Origin: Candidatus Sumerlaeota bacterium
Lineage (GTDB): Bacteria > Sumerlaeota > Sumerlaeia > JADFCT01
Direction of reading: 5' to 3'
NCBI GenBank assembly: GCA_026398575.1
Contig: JAPLSP010000139.1
Location: 1-19,828 of the forward strand
Length of the DNA: 19,828 nt
How positions within the stretch are numbered: position 1 is the stretch's first letter; every line of letters begins with the position of its first letter. The translations under genes were made by a program, and so were the position numbers. This document shows positions 1 to 6,045 of the stretch, one piece after another. The notes under the pieces were generated by a model that was not told the DNA's origin, searched no databases, and saw nothing but the letters and a program-made list of their open reading frames with translations.

Positions 1-48
1 CCGCTCCGTCGGGCGGCCTCGGCGCGCGCTGGCCGCCCGACGGAGCGG
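1..48. repeat. GC-rich perfect inverted repeat at window edge
   Basis: Two 18-bp arms (positions 1-18 and 31-48) are exact reverse complements around a 12-base GC-rich loop. The element lies about 40 bases beyond the stop of the antitoxin-like gene at 87-278 (minus strand), so it could form a strong transcript hairpin there. No T-tract follows the right arm; what lies beyond the left arm is outside the window, so a minus-strand terminator cannot be confirmed. A REP-like palindrome is the alternative. The hairpin may continue upstream of the window. Confidence 0.6.
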
Positions 49-86
49 GACGGCCTACCATGCGGCGCCAATCTGGGTAGGTCCCG

Positions 87-278
87 TTATTCAGTGCCTT
101 GGTTGCTCTGCGACTTCCTGCCATCTGTGATTTTCTTGGGACTTAATCGGACCAATGGGTAGCCAGACGATGCCTGACTCTGGCGAATATCCTCAAAAAT
201 AGCCCTTAGATCGCAGCCAAAGCGTTGTTCATGCTCATGCCTGATCCGCCGCACTTCCTCCACAACCGAGTCTTTCAT
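87..278 (-). CDS. Small antitoxin-like protein (orphan, 63 aa)
   Basis: The protein begins MKDSVVEEVRRIRHEHEQRF and has a conserved-looking middle (LRAIFEDIRQSQ) and a basic tail (RLSPKK). This resembles a widespread family of short soluble proteins (D-x-V-V-E-E-V-R-x-I-R-x-E-H pattern) often found beside toxin-antitoxin modules in cyanobacteria and environmental phyla; its function is not established. The start at 278 is chosen because GGAGG (complement of 285-289) lies 6 bases upstream; the longer version would use TTG at 311 and cross this site. No partner toxin gene is visible on either side, so it is an orphan in this window or its partner is beyond the left edge. It is probably helical and cytoplasmic. 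Family recognition is from memory of the pattern, not from a search. Confidence 0.6.
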   Translation of the reverse strand: MKDSVVEEVRRIRHEHEQRFGCDLRAIFEDIRQSQASSGYPLVRLSPKKITDGRKSQSNQGTE

Positions 279-314
279 ATATCGCCTCCGAGTATTTCTT
301 CTGAAGCGCAAGCG

Positions 315-363
315 CTACGTCTGCGTGTAGGCCGCTGCGGGAAAATAGTGCTTCATGATTTAG
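315..363 (-). pseudogene. Fossil 3' end of a second SpoIID/LytB-like gene
   Basis: Read on the minus strand, this stretch encodes IMKHYFPAAAYTQT followed by TAG. The intact SpoIID-like protein at 1140-2855 ends IMKHYYPAAALVQI followed by its stop. Both have four residues after AAA, with Gln in the same place and the stop in the same place. At DNA level 33 bases (329-361 against 1155-1187) differ at three positions, two of them in codon third positions, which suggests descent through coding sequence. A TAA in frame directly precedes the matching segment, so nothing more of the gene remains. Either it is the relic of a paralogue or a duplicated gene tail left by an insertion event. Confidence 0.6.
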
Positions 364-398
364 GTCTCCGGCGCCGGTGGCGAAAATGCAAAAGGGAA

Positions 399-776
399 TT
401 ACTTATGTTTGCGCCTAATCGGCAAACGCGCAATTCGCAAATGACGCTTGTCCACAACACAGATTGAAGTTTGGATAACAGATGGGTCAACCTGCGACAA
501 AACACGGTTCAAGAGACCCCTCATTTCCTCATCCGAATAATTGCCTCCCCTGAAGAGAATAATTCCCGGTCCTTCCGCCGATGAAATTGCCAGGAGTCTG
601 GGAAAATCGAGATCAGCCGTTATTATAATTCTCTCTTCATGCCATGCCGCCTCAAGCAATTCCTTATCGGAAGCGCGGTCCATTCCAACTGAATATGCAT
701 GAACGCCTTCATGGCCGAATTTCGCCAGCGTATCGCTCAGGGAAGGCGATACTGTCATATCAAGCAGCGCTCTCAT
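399..776 (-). CDS. DUF5615-family PIN-like toxin
   Basis: This 125-aa protein matches the DUF5615 (Mut7-C-like PIN-fold) pattern: an N-terminal strand with an acidic residue (MRALLDMTVSPSL, Asp6), a helical GHEGVHAYSVGM segment, a central strand IIITADLDF with conserved acidic residues near 54-57, then GPGIILFRGGNYSDEEM and a C-terminal strand region. Family members are predicted nucleases and are the usual partners of DUF433 antitoxins. Its ATG overlaps the stop of the DUF433 gene in an ATGA arrangement, so translation is probably coupled; no separate ribosome-binding site is evident. The basic tail (IRRKHK) is not needed for the fold. The nuclease role is from the family; toxicity is inferred from gene order. 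Confidence 0.85.
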   Translation of the reverse strand: MRALLDMTVSPSLSDTLAKFGHEGVHAYSVGMDRASDKELLEAAWHEERIIITADLDFPRLLAISSAEGPGIILFRGGNYSDEEMRGLLNRVLSQVDPSVIQTSICVVDKRHLRIARLPIRRKHK

Positions 777-997
777 TTGGCGAATTCAACAATCTCTTCA
801 TCCGCAAGATCGGAAGCATAGCGAAGCGCTTCTTGAATGTCTTCTTTCTCAAGGTATGGGTAGGAGGCCATGATGCTTTCAGGGGTTTCACCGGATGCCA
901 GTAACCCCAGCAATCGTGATACGGGGAAACGCATCCCGCGTATGCAAGGCTTGCCTCCGCATATTTCAGAAGAAACAGTTATTCGCTGCGATGTCAT
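773..997 (-). CDS. DUF433-family antitoxin
   Basis: The 74-aa product shows the DUF433 signature: RITVSSEICGGKPCIRGMRF followed by PVSRLLGLLASGETPESIMASYP and a C-terminal EDIQEALRYASDLADEE helix. These proteins are winged-helix-like DNA-binding antitoxins that pair with DUF5615 PIN-like toxins, and probably both repress their promoter and neutralise the toxin. The start at 997 (ATG) is preferred over the TTG at 1060 because the residues upstream do not fit the family and because a good promoter (1031-1060) lies over that extension; GAAGGG sits about 9 bases before the ATG. It is the first gene of a two-gene operon, overlapping the toxin start by 4 bases. The surrounding DNA looks more AT-rich than the neighbouring housekeeping genes, which fits acquisition by transfer. 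Confidence 0.88.
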   Translation of the reverse strand: MTSQRITVSSEICGGKPCIRGMRFPVSRLLGLLASGETPESIMASYPYLEKEDIQEALRYASDLADEEIVEFAK

Positions 998-1030
998 GGA
1001 AAAAAACCCTTCGTGATTGAGACTAAAAAG

Positions 1031-1060
1031 AATATATAAACCAAATGAGCGCCCGGTCAA
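1031..1060 (-). promoter_or_regulatory. Putative sigma70-type promoter of the DUF433/DUF5615 operon
   Basis: On the minus strand TTGACC (1055-1060) is followed after 18 bases by TATATT (1031-1036). Transcription would start near 1024, about 27 bases before the ATG at 997. An autoregulatory operator would be expected around here, but no clear inverted repeat was seen. Confidence 0.55.
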
Positions 1061-1139
1061 AGGAAAATTGATATGTAAAAAAATATCCTGCCCAAGATTC
1101 TCGTGAAAGCCAAAAATCAGGGGTAGTTGAAGCGCCTGA

Positions 1140-2855
1140 CTATATCTGAACCAAGGCCGCCGCAGGATAATAGTGCTTCATGATTTCCGAGACGCTGCGG
1201 CCTTCGCTGGCCATGCGGCGAGCGCCGGTTTGGCACAGGCCGACGCCGTGTCCATAGCCGGCGCCATAGAGCGTCAGGGAGATGAGCTTGCCGTCGCTAT
1301 CGCGCTCGGGCAGGAGGATGAAAAATGTGCTCAGGGCTTCATCGAGGACGGCGCGGATTTCCATGCATCCGGCGACTTTCAGCGAGCCTTTGCCGCCGAT
1401 GAATTCGAATGCGCGAACGCGGCCTGTTTCGGACCGCTCGACCACGCGCGCATCCTGAATGACGCCGATATCTTTGCGCGCGCGGATCAGTCGCTCCAGC
1501 GTTGAGGCGGGAATGGTTTGACGCCAGCGGAAATAGCGGATTTCCTCGGGTGGAATCGCCTGGCATCCGATGGGATTGCTGAAGACGTCCGGCCATGAAG
1601 CGAGCCAGCGATAGACCGCTTCGGAAGTTTTGAGATCCGGCTTTTTCTGCGAAGGCCCATCCACGCGGGCGCGCAGATACGGAATGGGCGCGCAATCCCA
1701 GAGGTCCTCGCTGTTGGCGGTGATTCCGCCGCAGTTGGCTGAAAATGACGTTTCAGCCACCTGGCCGTTATACATCATGACGGCGCCGGCCGTTTCGCGG
1801 ATCGCCTGATCCGAGAGCGGCGCGGCTGCTTTCAACCCCACGAATACCTGCGTCCGCCAGGTGGCGCAAAGATCGTAAAGCGGGTTGGGATAGCGGCAGC
1901 TGTCAACGCGCGCCAGGGCTTCGGAGCGCGACGCGACCGCCTGCGCCTGGAGCGCTTCGAGCGGCGCTTTGCCCATCTCCGCCGGCACGACGCCGCGCAG
2001 ATAGTCTTCAACCGCCATCTGATTGATCGCCAGGAGATTGCCCTGAGCGTCGGTGGCGATCATGAGTTTGCCGGGACACAGGATATCGAGGTGATAGCCC
2101 AGGCGCCAGTCGCGCGCCTCGGGCCGGACCGCTCCGATCAGCAGCCGCGCGTTTGTCTCTTGCGGATTGAGCGGCGCGATCTCGAGGGGGCCGGGAACGA
2201 CCGCGACGGTCAGCGGTTTTTCGCCGCCGCTGATCCGGATCGCTGGATGCGCCACGGTTTCAGGGATGGGATAGGCGATCCGCGCAAGGGGAAATGCCGA
2301 GCGGGCCTTGTCCAGCGTCTGTGCGGCCTCGGCGGGCGTATCGAAGACGCCCACACACACGGCCAGCGCGCCATAGGGCTTGTCTTCAACGGCGGCGAGT
2401 TTGGCGCCCGGCGGCAGGCGTCCCACCCGCGTTTCCATTCCCAGGACGCGGCGGGCTTGCGCAGCCAGCGCGCGGGCTGCTGTTTTTCGCGTCTGGTCGA
2501 ATATCCCGATGACGACGGAACAGGGTTTGGCCGAAGCGGATTTTGCGGCGCTCTTGGCGGTTTTATCAGGCTCAATGTCAAAGCGGATGATATCGAGCTT
2601 TTTCAGCCGCAGGCATTCCCTGCCGGCGCCATCGCGGATGACGTAGTCGGCGCCAAAACAAACCCGGAGCGGCGCCGGTTCCTCGCGAAGGCGGACCGTA
2701 ACCTCGAAGCCGATTTTGCGTAATTCATCGAGGCTGATCGCGCTGGTGGATTTGGAAAACAAAATCAAGATGACAATCGCCGCCATACAGCGCATGAGAG
2801 CGGAGAGATTTCGCCAATCGCGTTTATGGATTTTTGGGCGATGATTAATGCGCAT
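1140..2855 (-). CDS. SpoIID/LytB-domain cell-wall protein with SPOR-like N-terminal region
   Basis: A 571-aa exported protein. Residues 1-39 have a basic start and a hydrophobic stretch (AAIVILILF) ending STSA, a signal peptide or anchor. Residues 110-197 contain two repeats of the type VVIGIFDQTRKTAARA / VCVGVFDTPAEAAQTLD, resembling SPOR-type peptidoglycan-binding folds. The SpoIID/LytB domain follows: VEDYLRGVVPAEM (282-294, with Glu293 in the place of the catalytic Glu of SpoIID lytic transglycosylases), ALQAQAVASRSEAL, SFSANCGG (370-377), and GYGHGVGLCQTGA (533-545) before a C-terminal HYYPAA. SpoIID enzymes cut glycan strands without stem peptides; LytB relatives enhance amidases. Outside sporeformers they probably act in envelope remodelling or division. 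No Shine-Dalgarno sequence precedes the ATG; a TATAAG lies 8 bases upstream, compatible with a leaderless transcript. A start at Met21 (2795) is also possible. Confidence 0.88.
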   Translation of the reverse strand: MRINHRPKIHKRDWRNLSALMRCMAAIVILILFSKSTSAISLDELRKIGFEVTVRLREEPAPLRVCFGADYVIRDGAGRECLRLKKLDIIRFDIEPDKTAKSAAKSASAKPCSVVIGIFDQTRKTAARALAAQARRVLGMETRVGRLPPGAKLAAVEDKPYGALAVCVGVFDTPAEAAQTLDKARSAFPLARIAYPIPETVAHPAIRISGGEKPLTVAVVPGPLEIAPLNPQETNARLLIGAVRPEARDWRLGYHLDILCPGKLMIATDAQGNLLAINQMAVEDYLRGVVPAEMGKAPLEALQAQAVASRSEALARVDSCRYPNPLYDLCATWRTQVFVGLKAAAPLSDQAIRETAGAVMMYNGQVAETSFSANCGGITANSEDLWDCAPIPYLRARVDGPSQKKPDLKTSEAVYRWLASWPDVFSNPIGCQAIPPEEIRYFRWRQTIPASTLERLIRARKDIGVIQDARVVERSETGRVRAFEFIGGKGSLKVAGCMEIRAVLDEALSTFFILLPERDSDGKLISLTLYGAGYGHGVGLCQTGARRMASEGRSVSEIMKHYYPAAALVQI

Positions 2856-2931
2856 TGTCGTTGCTTATAAGTCAGACTGAGCTTGCGCGTTCCGCGAAAG
2901 AATCACATAAATAGCCTCGCGCGCCAACGAG

Positions 2932-2968
2932 AAAGCGCGGAAAGGCCTGAACGGCCTCCCCGCGCTTT
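2932..2968 (-). terminator. Candidate hairpin terminator downstream of serA
   Basis: Arms AAAGCGCGG (2932-2940) and CCGCGCTTT (2960-2968) pair perfectly, with a second inner stem AGGCC/GGCCT (2943-2947, 2953-2957) around a 5-base loop. Read on the minus strand the hairpin is followed by a short pyrimidine run (TTTCTCGTT), a weak U-tract; on the plus strand it is followed by TTTT. It sits between serA and the SpoIID-like gene and probably separates their transcripts. Confidence 0.45.
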
Positions 2969-2990
2969 TGAACGATGCCGCGTTTTCTGG

Positions 2991-3046
2991 ACGGACACGG
3001 ACTTACACAGACCCACACAGACTCACACGGACCAACACGGACCCAG
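2991..3046. repeat. 10-bp tandem repeat array, consensus AC(G/A)GACNNAC
   Basis: Five full units in exact 10-bp register (2997-3006, 3007-3016, 3017-3026, 3027-3036, 3037-3046) follow a partial unit at 2991. Bases 7-8 vary freely while ACGGAC/ACAGAC is kept. The array begins 51 bases past the serA stop. The same decamer recurs at 14559-14600, with a 17-base stretch (CACGGACCAACACGGAC) identical in both arrays. Confidence 0.8.
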
Positions 3047-3097
3047 AAGGGCTGGCGCCGATTGGCCCCCTTGCTCCTTTTTTGACATCGGGCCACG

Positions 3098-4690
3098 CTA
3101 TAGCCGGATTACTTTCAGGGCTTTGACGTTTTTGAGACGGCTGAGCTCCTCCAGCACTGGCGGCGCGACTTCCTGATCCACGTTCAGGATCGTGACGGCG
3201 TCGCCACCGGCCTGGGCGCGTCCCCACGTCATTTGCGCAATGTTCACGTTGTGATTGCCGAGGACCGTTCCGACCGCGCCGATGACGCCCGGCACGTCCA
3301 CGTTGTCCACGACGATGATCGTTCCTTCCGGTCGCACGTCGAAGTGCTTTCCGTTGAGGATCACAATGCGCGGCGCCTGGCGCGTGAAGAGCGTGCCGCT
3401 GATCGAAACTTTTTCGCCGCCCGGCTTGTGCGCTTCGAGCGTGATAAGGTTGGCGTAGCCGAAGATTTCATTGGAGCGGCTCTCGACCAGCTCGATGCCG
3501 CGTTCTTTCATCCAGAACGGCGCGTTGACAAAGTTAATCGTGCCCGATTCGCTCTGCGCCGAAAGCAGGCCGATCGCCGCCGCCGTCGTGACGGGCGCGG
3601 TCGGCGTATCGAGCACCGATCCGCTGTATTTGACGCCCAGCTTCTCGATGCGTCCGCCGACGTATTGCGCGAGAAACGAGCCCAGCTTTTCCGCCAGTTC
3701 GAGGAAGGGACGGACCGATTCGATCACCTCCGGGTCAATCGAAGGCGCGTTGATGGCGTTGCGCGGGGGCTTGCCGCTCAGCAGTTCGACGATCTGCAGG
3801 GCGATGCCGATGGCGACTTTTTCCTGCGCCTCCTCGGTCGAAGCGCTGAGGTGCGGCGTCAGGACGGCATTCGGCAGCGAGCGCAGCGGATGATCCGGCG
3901 CCAGCGGTTCGGCGGAGAAAACGTCGAGCGCCGCGCCGGCGATTTTTCCGGCCTTGAGCGCTTCGACCAGCGCCTCCTCGTCAATGATTCCGCCGCGCGC
4001 GCAATTGATCAGGCGCACGCCGGGCTTCATCATCGCGATGCGGTCGCGGCCGATCATGCCGCGCGTTTCATTGTTGAGCGGCGTGTGCACCGTGATGAAA
4101 TCGGCGCGCTGGCAGATGGTATCCACGTCCGTCAGCTCGATGCCGGCCCGCTTGACCGCTTCTTGTTTGGCGTATGGATCGTAGCCCATCACCTGCATCC
4201 CGAAGGCGGCCGCGCGCTTGGCCACTTCCATGCCGATGCGCCCCAGACCGATGACGCCGATGGTTTTTTCGAACAGCTCGACGCCCTTCAGACCTTTCTT
4301 CTCCCACTTGCCCGCCTTCATCGAAGCGTCGGCCTTCGGCACATTGCGCGCCAGCGACAGCAGCAGACTCATCGTGTTTTCCGCTGTCGAAATCGTGTTG
4401 CCGTCCGGCGTGTTCATCACGATGACGCCTTTGGCCGTGGCCGCTTTGACGTCAATATTGTCCACGCCAACGCCGGCGCGTCCCACAACGCGCAGCTTCC
4501 CGGGATTTTCAAAGACTTCGGCGGGAACCTTGGCGCGGCTGCGGACCACCAGACCGTCGTAATTGCCGACGGCGGCTTTCAAATCAGCCAGAGTGATGTC
4601 CGGCTTGTAGTCCACGGTGAATCCCGGGGCCTGCTTGAAAATGTCCTGCCCTTCTTTCGACAGTTCATCGGCGATCAGGATACTCGGCAT
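3098..4690 (-). CDS. serA: D-3-phosphoglycerate dehydrogenase
   Basis: A 530-aa enzyme of the long (type I) SerA class, the first step of serine synthesis: oxidation of 3-phosphoglycerate to 3-phosphohydroxypyruvate with NAD+, in the cytoplasm. Visible features are the substrate-domain GRAGVGVDNID (70-80), the dinucleotide-binding GLGRIG (148-153), the catalytic triad Arg232 (NCARGGIIDE), Glu261 (SAEPL) and His280 (LTPHLSAST), an intervening allosteric-substrate-binding domain (about 320-450), and a C-terminal ACT domain (about 455-530, VDVPGVIGAVG) that usually senses serine. Length agrees with the family (about 525-535 aa). The start at 4690 has AAGGAG 9 bases upstream and fits the usual N-terminus; the longer frame from a GTG at 4855 runs through the promoter and a MITE-like element and is rejected. 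It appears monocistronic, with its own promoter and a candidate terminator. Confidence 0.97.
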   Translation of the reverse strand: MPSILIADELSKEGQDIFKQAPGFTVDYKPDITLADLKAAVGNYDGLVVRSRAKVPAEVFENPGKLRVVGRAGVGVDNIDVKAATAKGVIVMNTPDGNTISTAENTMSLLLSLARNVPKADASMKAGKWEKKGLKGVELFEKTIGVIGLGRIGMEVAKRAAAFGMQVMGYDPYAKQEAVKRAGIELTDVDTICQRADFITVHTPLNNETRGMIGRDRIAMMKPGVRLINCARGGIIDEEALVEALKAGKIAGAALDVFSAEPLAPDHPLRSLPNAVLTPHLSASTEEAQEKVAIGIALQIVELLSGKPPRNAINAPSIDPEVIESVRPFLELAEKLGSFLAQYVGGRIEKLGVKYSGSVLDTPTAPVTTAAAIGLLSAQSESGTINFVNAPFWMKERGIELVESRSNEIFGYANLITLEAHKPGGEKVSISGTLFTRQAPRIVILNGKHFDVRPEGTIIVVDNVDVPGVIGAVGTVLGNHNVNIAQMTWGRAQAGGDAVTILNVDQEVAPPVLEELSRLKNVKALKVIRL

Positions 4691-4723
4691 GGCGTGTTTC
4701 TCCTTCTTAAATGTGGTCGTAAT

Positions 4724-4752
4724 ATTATTAATAAAGGAGGCGGCGATGTCAA
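4724..4752 (-). promoter_or_regulatory. Putative serA promoter
   Basis: On the minus strand a perfect TTGACA (4747-4752) is followed after 17 bases by AATAAT (4724-4729, five of six consensus bases). Transcription would begin near 4717, giving a leader of about 27 bases that includes the AAGGAG ribosome-binding site. The MITE-like element begins 9 bases upstream of the -35 box. Confidence 0.65.
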
Positions 4753-4761
4753 GCGCGATAA

Positions 4762-4861
4762 GAGCGTGTGCGAAAGGCCGTTCATCCAAAGTGTTTCCCG
4801 CATAAAAACGCCGGTATTTGGGCGTTTTTATGCGGGAAGCACTCAATTTTCGCACACGCTC
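4762..4861. mobile_element. 100-bp MITE-like palindromic element with TAA flanks
   Basis: The terminal inverted repeats are 14 bp and exact (4762-4775 GAGCGTGTGCGAAA against 4848-4861), and the element is bounded on both sides by TAA (4759-4761 and 4862-4864), as expected for a 3-bp target duplication. Inside is a second inverted repeat of 22-bp arms (4791-4812 and 4821-4842) with a single mismatch and an 8-base loop carrying a CGCC/GGCG stem, so the whole element can fold into a long hairpin. It encodes no transposase. TNA-type target duplications and GAG-starting ends are known in parts of the IS5 family, so a non-autonomous IS5-type derivative is the best guess. It lies in the intergenic space between the divergent serA and ankyrin genes. 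Confidence 0.7.
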
Positions 4862-4886
4862 TAAGAGGCGAGATCAGGGAATACGG

Positions 4887-4916
4887 TTGAAATCGCCAGG
4901 ATTCAGCGGATAAGAT
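4887..4916 (+). promoter_or_regulatory. Putative promoter of the ankyrin-repeat gene
   Basis: TTGAAA (4887-4892), an 18-base spacer and TAAGAT (4911-4916) lie 41 bases before the ATG at 4958. The -10 box matches only four of six consensus bases, so this is a modest candidate. It starts just right of the MITE-like element. Confidence 0.4.
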
Positions 4917-4957
4917 CACCACGCAATCGGTGCGATGAAGGCAAGGAGTGAATAACC

Positions 4958-5626
4958 ATGAAGTGGAACGGGAGTCTGAAAATATATCGCTGGGCCGCGA
5001 TTTCGATGGCGCTGGCGGCGGCGCTGGCGTGCGGCAAGGCGGATGACATCCATGTGGATTTGCATCAAGCCTGCAAGGATGGCGATATCGCGGTGGTTAA
5101 AAAGATACTTGCGCGCAAGGGCGCGGACGTCAACGCGCGCGGAATTCAATTTGGCGAGCGTCCCCTGCATTGGGCCGCGGGCCAAGGGCATTTGGAGATC
5201 GTGGATTTTCTGTTGGACCATGGGGCGGACATCAACGCGACGGATAAGGATGGCATAGTTCCCCTGCAAGTCGCCGTGGGCAAGAACCAGATTGCGATCG
5301 TCCGGCGTCTGGTGGAAAGGAAGGCGAACCTTAACCACAAATGCAGCGACGGCTCCACGCCGCTGTATGGCGCGGTCTATAAAGATTATCTGGAGATCGC
5401 GCGCCTATTGATCGAGGCGGGCGCGGACGTCAATGCCACGACGAACAATGGCGTGGCCGCGATGGACCGCGCGATGGTGATGAAAAACAAGGAAATGACG
5501 CAATTGCTCTGGCAGAGCGGCGCGCGCCCGCAAAAAGGCAAAGCTATGCAAAAGCCCACCGGAGAAACTTCAGGAACCGCAACGACGGCGGCGACCAGCG
5601 TCGCGCCGCCCCTCCGCATGAAGTAG
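4958..5626 (+). CDS. Exported ankyrin-repeat protein
   Basis: A 222-aa protein with five ankyrin repeats between about residues 33 and 185. The recognisable cores are LHQACKDGDIAVVKKILARKGADVNA, then PLHWAAGQGHLEIVDFLLDHGADINA, PLQVAVGKNQIAIVRRLVE, PLYGAVYKDYLEIARLLIEAGADVNA and a weaker last repeat. The N-terminus (MKWNGSLKIYRWAAISMALAAALAC) is a signal peptide ending in Ala-Leu-Ala-Cys, an imperfect lipobox, so it may be a lipoprotein or a simple periplasmic protein. The C-terminal 35 residues are Thr/Ala/Pro-rich and unstructured. AAGGAG is 9 bases before the ATG. Ankyrin domains bind protein partners; none is identifiable here. It is transcribed away from serA and no terminator was recognised after it. 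Confidence 0.88.
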   Translation: MKWNGSLKIYRWAAISMALAAALACGKADDIHVDLHQACKDGDIAVVKKILARKGADVNARGIQFGERPLHWAAGQGHLEIVDFLLDHGADINATDKDGIVPLQVAVGKNQIAIVRRLVERKANLNHKCSDGSTPLYGAVYKDYLEIARLLIEAGADVNATTNNGVAAMDRAMVMKNKEMTQLLWQSGARPQKGKAMQKPTGETSGTATTAATSVAPPLRMK

Positions 5627-5742
5627 GAATTAATAAGAGATATGAACGCTCGATCGCGCCCTTTACAGAGCAGAAGTCAAAAGCAATCATCATACAGATA
5701 GCGCGTTAATAAAAATAGATCCCAGTTACAAAGGAAATGAAA

Positions 5743-5994
5743 ATGACGCAAGTTACTGTCAGCCAATTTCGCCGCCGGCTCTCCAAGGAGGTCGGCAAAT
5801 GCGCGGTAGAACACGATATTTTAAGAGTGACTATGCCAAGCGGAGACGATTTCGTTGTGCTTAATGCGCAAGACTGGCAGGCAATTGAAGAAACGCTCTA
5901 TCTCAATCAGATTCCAGGAATGGTTGAAAGCATCCATGCTGCGAATAAAGAGCCGCTGGAAAAGGGAACTCCATTAGAGAAACTGAAATGGTAA
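5743..5994 (+). CDS. Phd/YefM-family antitoxin
   Basis: An 83-aa protein with the Phd/YefM N-terminal DNA-binding pattern (MTQVTVSQFRRRLSKEVGKC, then VTMPSGDDFVVLNAQDWQAIEETLYL) and a C-terminal toxin-binding tail (NQIPGMVESIHAANKEPLE ending LEKLKW) typical of antitoxins that partner Txe/YoeB RNases. The start at 5743 is preferred over the ATG at 5737 because AGGA at 5732-5735 is correctly spaced (7 bases) only for the former. The expected toxin gene follows immediately but is cut short (see 5994-6032), so this is an orphan antitoxin. The surrounding bases are more AT-rich than neighbouring genes. It may still bind its own promoter or protect against related toxins. Confidence 0.87.
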   Translation: MTQVTVSQFRRRLSKEVGKCAVEHDILRVTMPSGDDFVVLNAQDWQAIEETLYLNQIPGMVESIHAANKEPLEKGTPLEKLKW

Positions 5995-6032
5995 TGTGGC
6001 GCGTTATTTTATCAGAATGCACAATTCCATGA
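5994..6032 (+). pseudogene. Truncated Txe/YoeB-type toxin remnant
   Basis: The antitoxin stop and a following ATG overlap as TAATG, the usual junction in these operons. The new frame reads MWRVILSECTIP and then stops. MW(R/K)-hydrophobic-hydrophobic is the common start of Txe/YoeB toxins that follow this kind of YefM antitoxin. A one-base shift after residue 8 would continue AQFHDARIA, faintly like the Ala-Gln-x-x-D of the family, so a frameshift plus deletion is possible. Only 13 bases separate the stop from the 3' end of the convergent response regulator gene, leaving no room for the remaining roughly 75 residues. Confidence 0.5.
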
Positions 6033-6045
6033 CGCGCGGATTGCC

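Noticed and set aside
4691..4855. N-terminal extension of SerA from GTG at 4855
   Set aside because: It would read through the MITE-like element and the TTGACA/AATAAT promoter; family length and the AAGGAG site support 4690.
3233..4864. Long plus-strand open frame (543 codons) opposite serA
   Set aside because: It is antisense to a clear serA, is very rich in Arg/His/Asp as expected from the reverse complement of GC-rich coding DNA, and matches no family. Its end mirrors the serA upstream frame only because both cross the MITE palindrome.
5662..5690. Promoter for the Phd/YefM antitoxin (TTTACA with AATCAT at 17 bases)
   Set aside because: The -10 match is too weak to call; other placements in the 110-base gap are equally poor.
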